Assembly: GCA_030588935.1 (NCBI GenBank)
Contig: JAUUWR010000019.1
Location: 1-14,331 of the forward strand
DNA length: 14,331 bases
Direction: 5' to 3'
DNA from: a bacterium
GTDB taxonomy: Archaea; Nanobdellota; Nanobdellia; Pacearchaeales; GW2011-AR1
This document shows positions 13,969-14,331 of this stretch, piece after piece; positions within the stretch are counted from its first letter, which is position 1; each line of letters begins with the position of its first letter. Under the pieces are notes generated by a model that saw only the letters and a list, made by a program, of their open reading frames with translations, had not been told where the DNA came from and did not search any database. Made by a program: the position numbers and the translations under genes.

Positions 13969-14331
13969 CTCCCCATTATTTGTCCACCAACAACTATCAC
14001 AAGTTAAATAATTTGTTCCTTGACAAGAAGTATCTCCAGTTGAGCATACACATATACCTTCTATATAACTTTCTATTCTTGTATGAGCAGAATTACATTC
14101 TTCATCATTTTCTCCACTATATTGTTCTATTTTAAAAGATGTCGAATCTATATTAATTAGTTTTATAGAACTTCTCCCCCACCCATTATCACATTCAAAC
14201 CAAGTCGTCTCTTGTATTATATATGTTTCTCCAATGTTAATATTTTATGTGGCCCCATCAATCTAAAAACTTGTATCAGAAATTATTTGAATTATATTTA
14301 TTTTATACATTGTAACACGCCAAATACTAAC
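13969..14331 (-). pseudogene. Upstream continuation of the Cys-rich frame, with two in-frame stops
   Basis: The same frame encodes 92 more residues before 13968. They are protein-like, with FECDNGWGR, a run of Ile/Thr-rich strands, CVCSTGDTSCQG and LTCDSCWW, so they belong to the protein. No ATG, GTG or TTG is present. Going further upstream, TAA (14245-14247) and TAG (14263-14265) interrupt the frame. Beyond them it stays open to the window edge. The two other frames have several stops each. Either the gene is decaying, the end of the sequence holds errors, or the domain belongs to a separate older gene. Confidence 0.55.

Noticed and set aside
1181..14265. Reassignment of stop codons to explain the broken frames at both ends
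   Set aside because: TAA, TAG and TGA all end intact genes here (for example psmB, the presenilin-like gene and fttA), so none can be a general sense codon.

Overview
This AT-rich window looks like DNA from a small-genome archaeon, most likely of the DPANN/Woesearchaeota-Pacearchaeota kind, although the phylum is an inference. The archaeal assignment is firm. The window holds a proteasome beta subunit, an aCPSF1/FttA KH-beta-CASP ribonuclease, an archaeal-type CCA-adding enzyme, an archaeal presenilin-like protease, a TrmB-family regulator and a type IV pilin-like protein. Several genes also have a TATA-like box centred about 24-26 nt before the start codon, as expected for leaderless archaeal transcripts. 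Genes inside operons instead carry Shine-Dalgarno sequences or ATGA overlaps.

Layout. At 1-1198 (minus) is the 5' part of a HExxH oligopeptidase gene that runs off the left edge and has an in-frame TAA as codon 6. At 1326-4341 (plus) are psmB, fttA and a DUF3175-like gene, the last two translationally coupled. At 4497-5435 (plus) is a presenilin-like intramembrane aspartyl protease, which overlaps a convergent amidohydrolase (5416-6234, minus) by 20 bp. At 6374-8125 (plus) is a compact four-gene operon of two small unknown genes, a TrmB-like regulator and another unknown. A further orphan gene follows at 8174-8617. At 8655-10019 (minus) is the CCA-adding enzyme, preceded by a pilin-like gene (10168-10731, minus). 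A zinc-ribbon protein (10864-11277, plus) converges on a P-loop kinase (11270-11842, minus). The right end is a very large cysteine-rich, C-terminally anchored surface protein (11926-13968, minus). Its frame continues upstream without a start codon and then meets two stops near the window edge.

The central genes are cell-maintenance functions: protein turnover, RNA 3'-end formation and transcription termination, tRNA CCA ends and membrane proteolysis. The pilin-like and cysteine-rich proteins point to the cell surface. The strongest unexplained signal is a related intergenic element found three times (about 2126-2160, 4362-4456 and 10051-10135 on the minus strand), always upstream of a gene on its own strand. 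Two copies share a 24-nt block with one mismatch, a conserved GATGAG/CTCATC stem, and a TTAATAATT box 7-8 nt after the stem. Other points are the in-frame stops at both ends of the window, an unusually long pilin leader containing a partial duplication, and the orphan TrmB operon. No tRNA, rRNA, CRISPR array or insertion sequence was seen.
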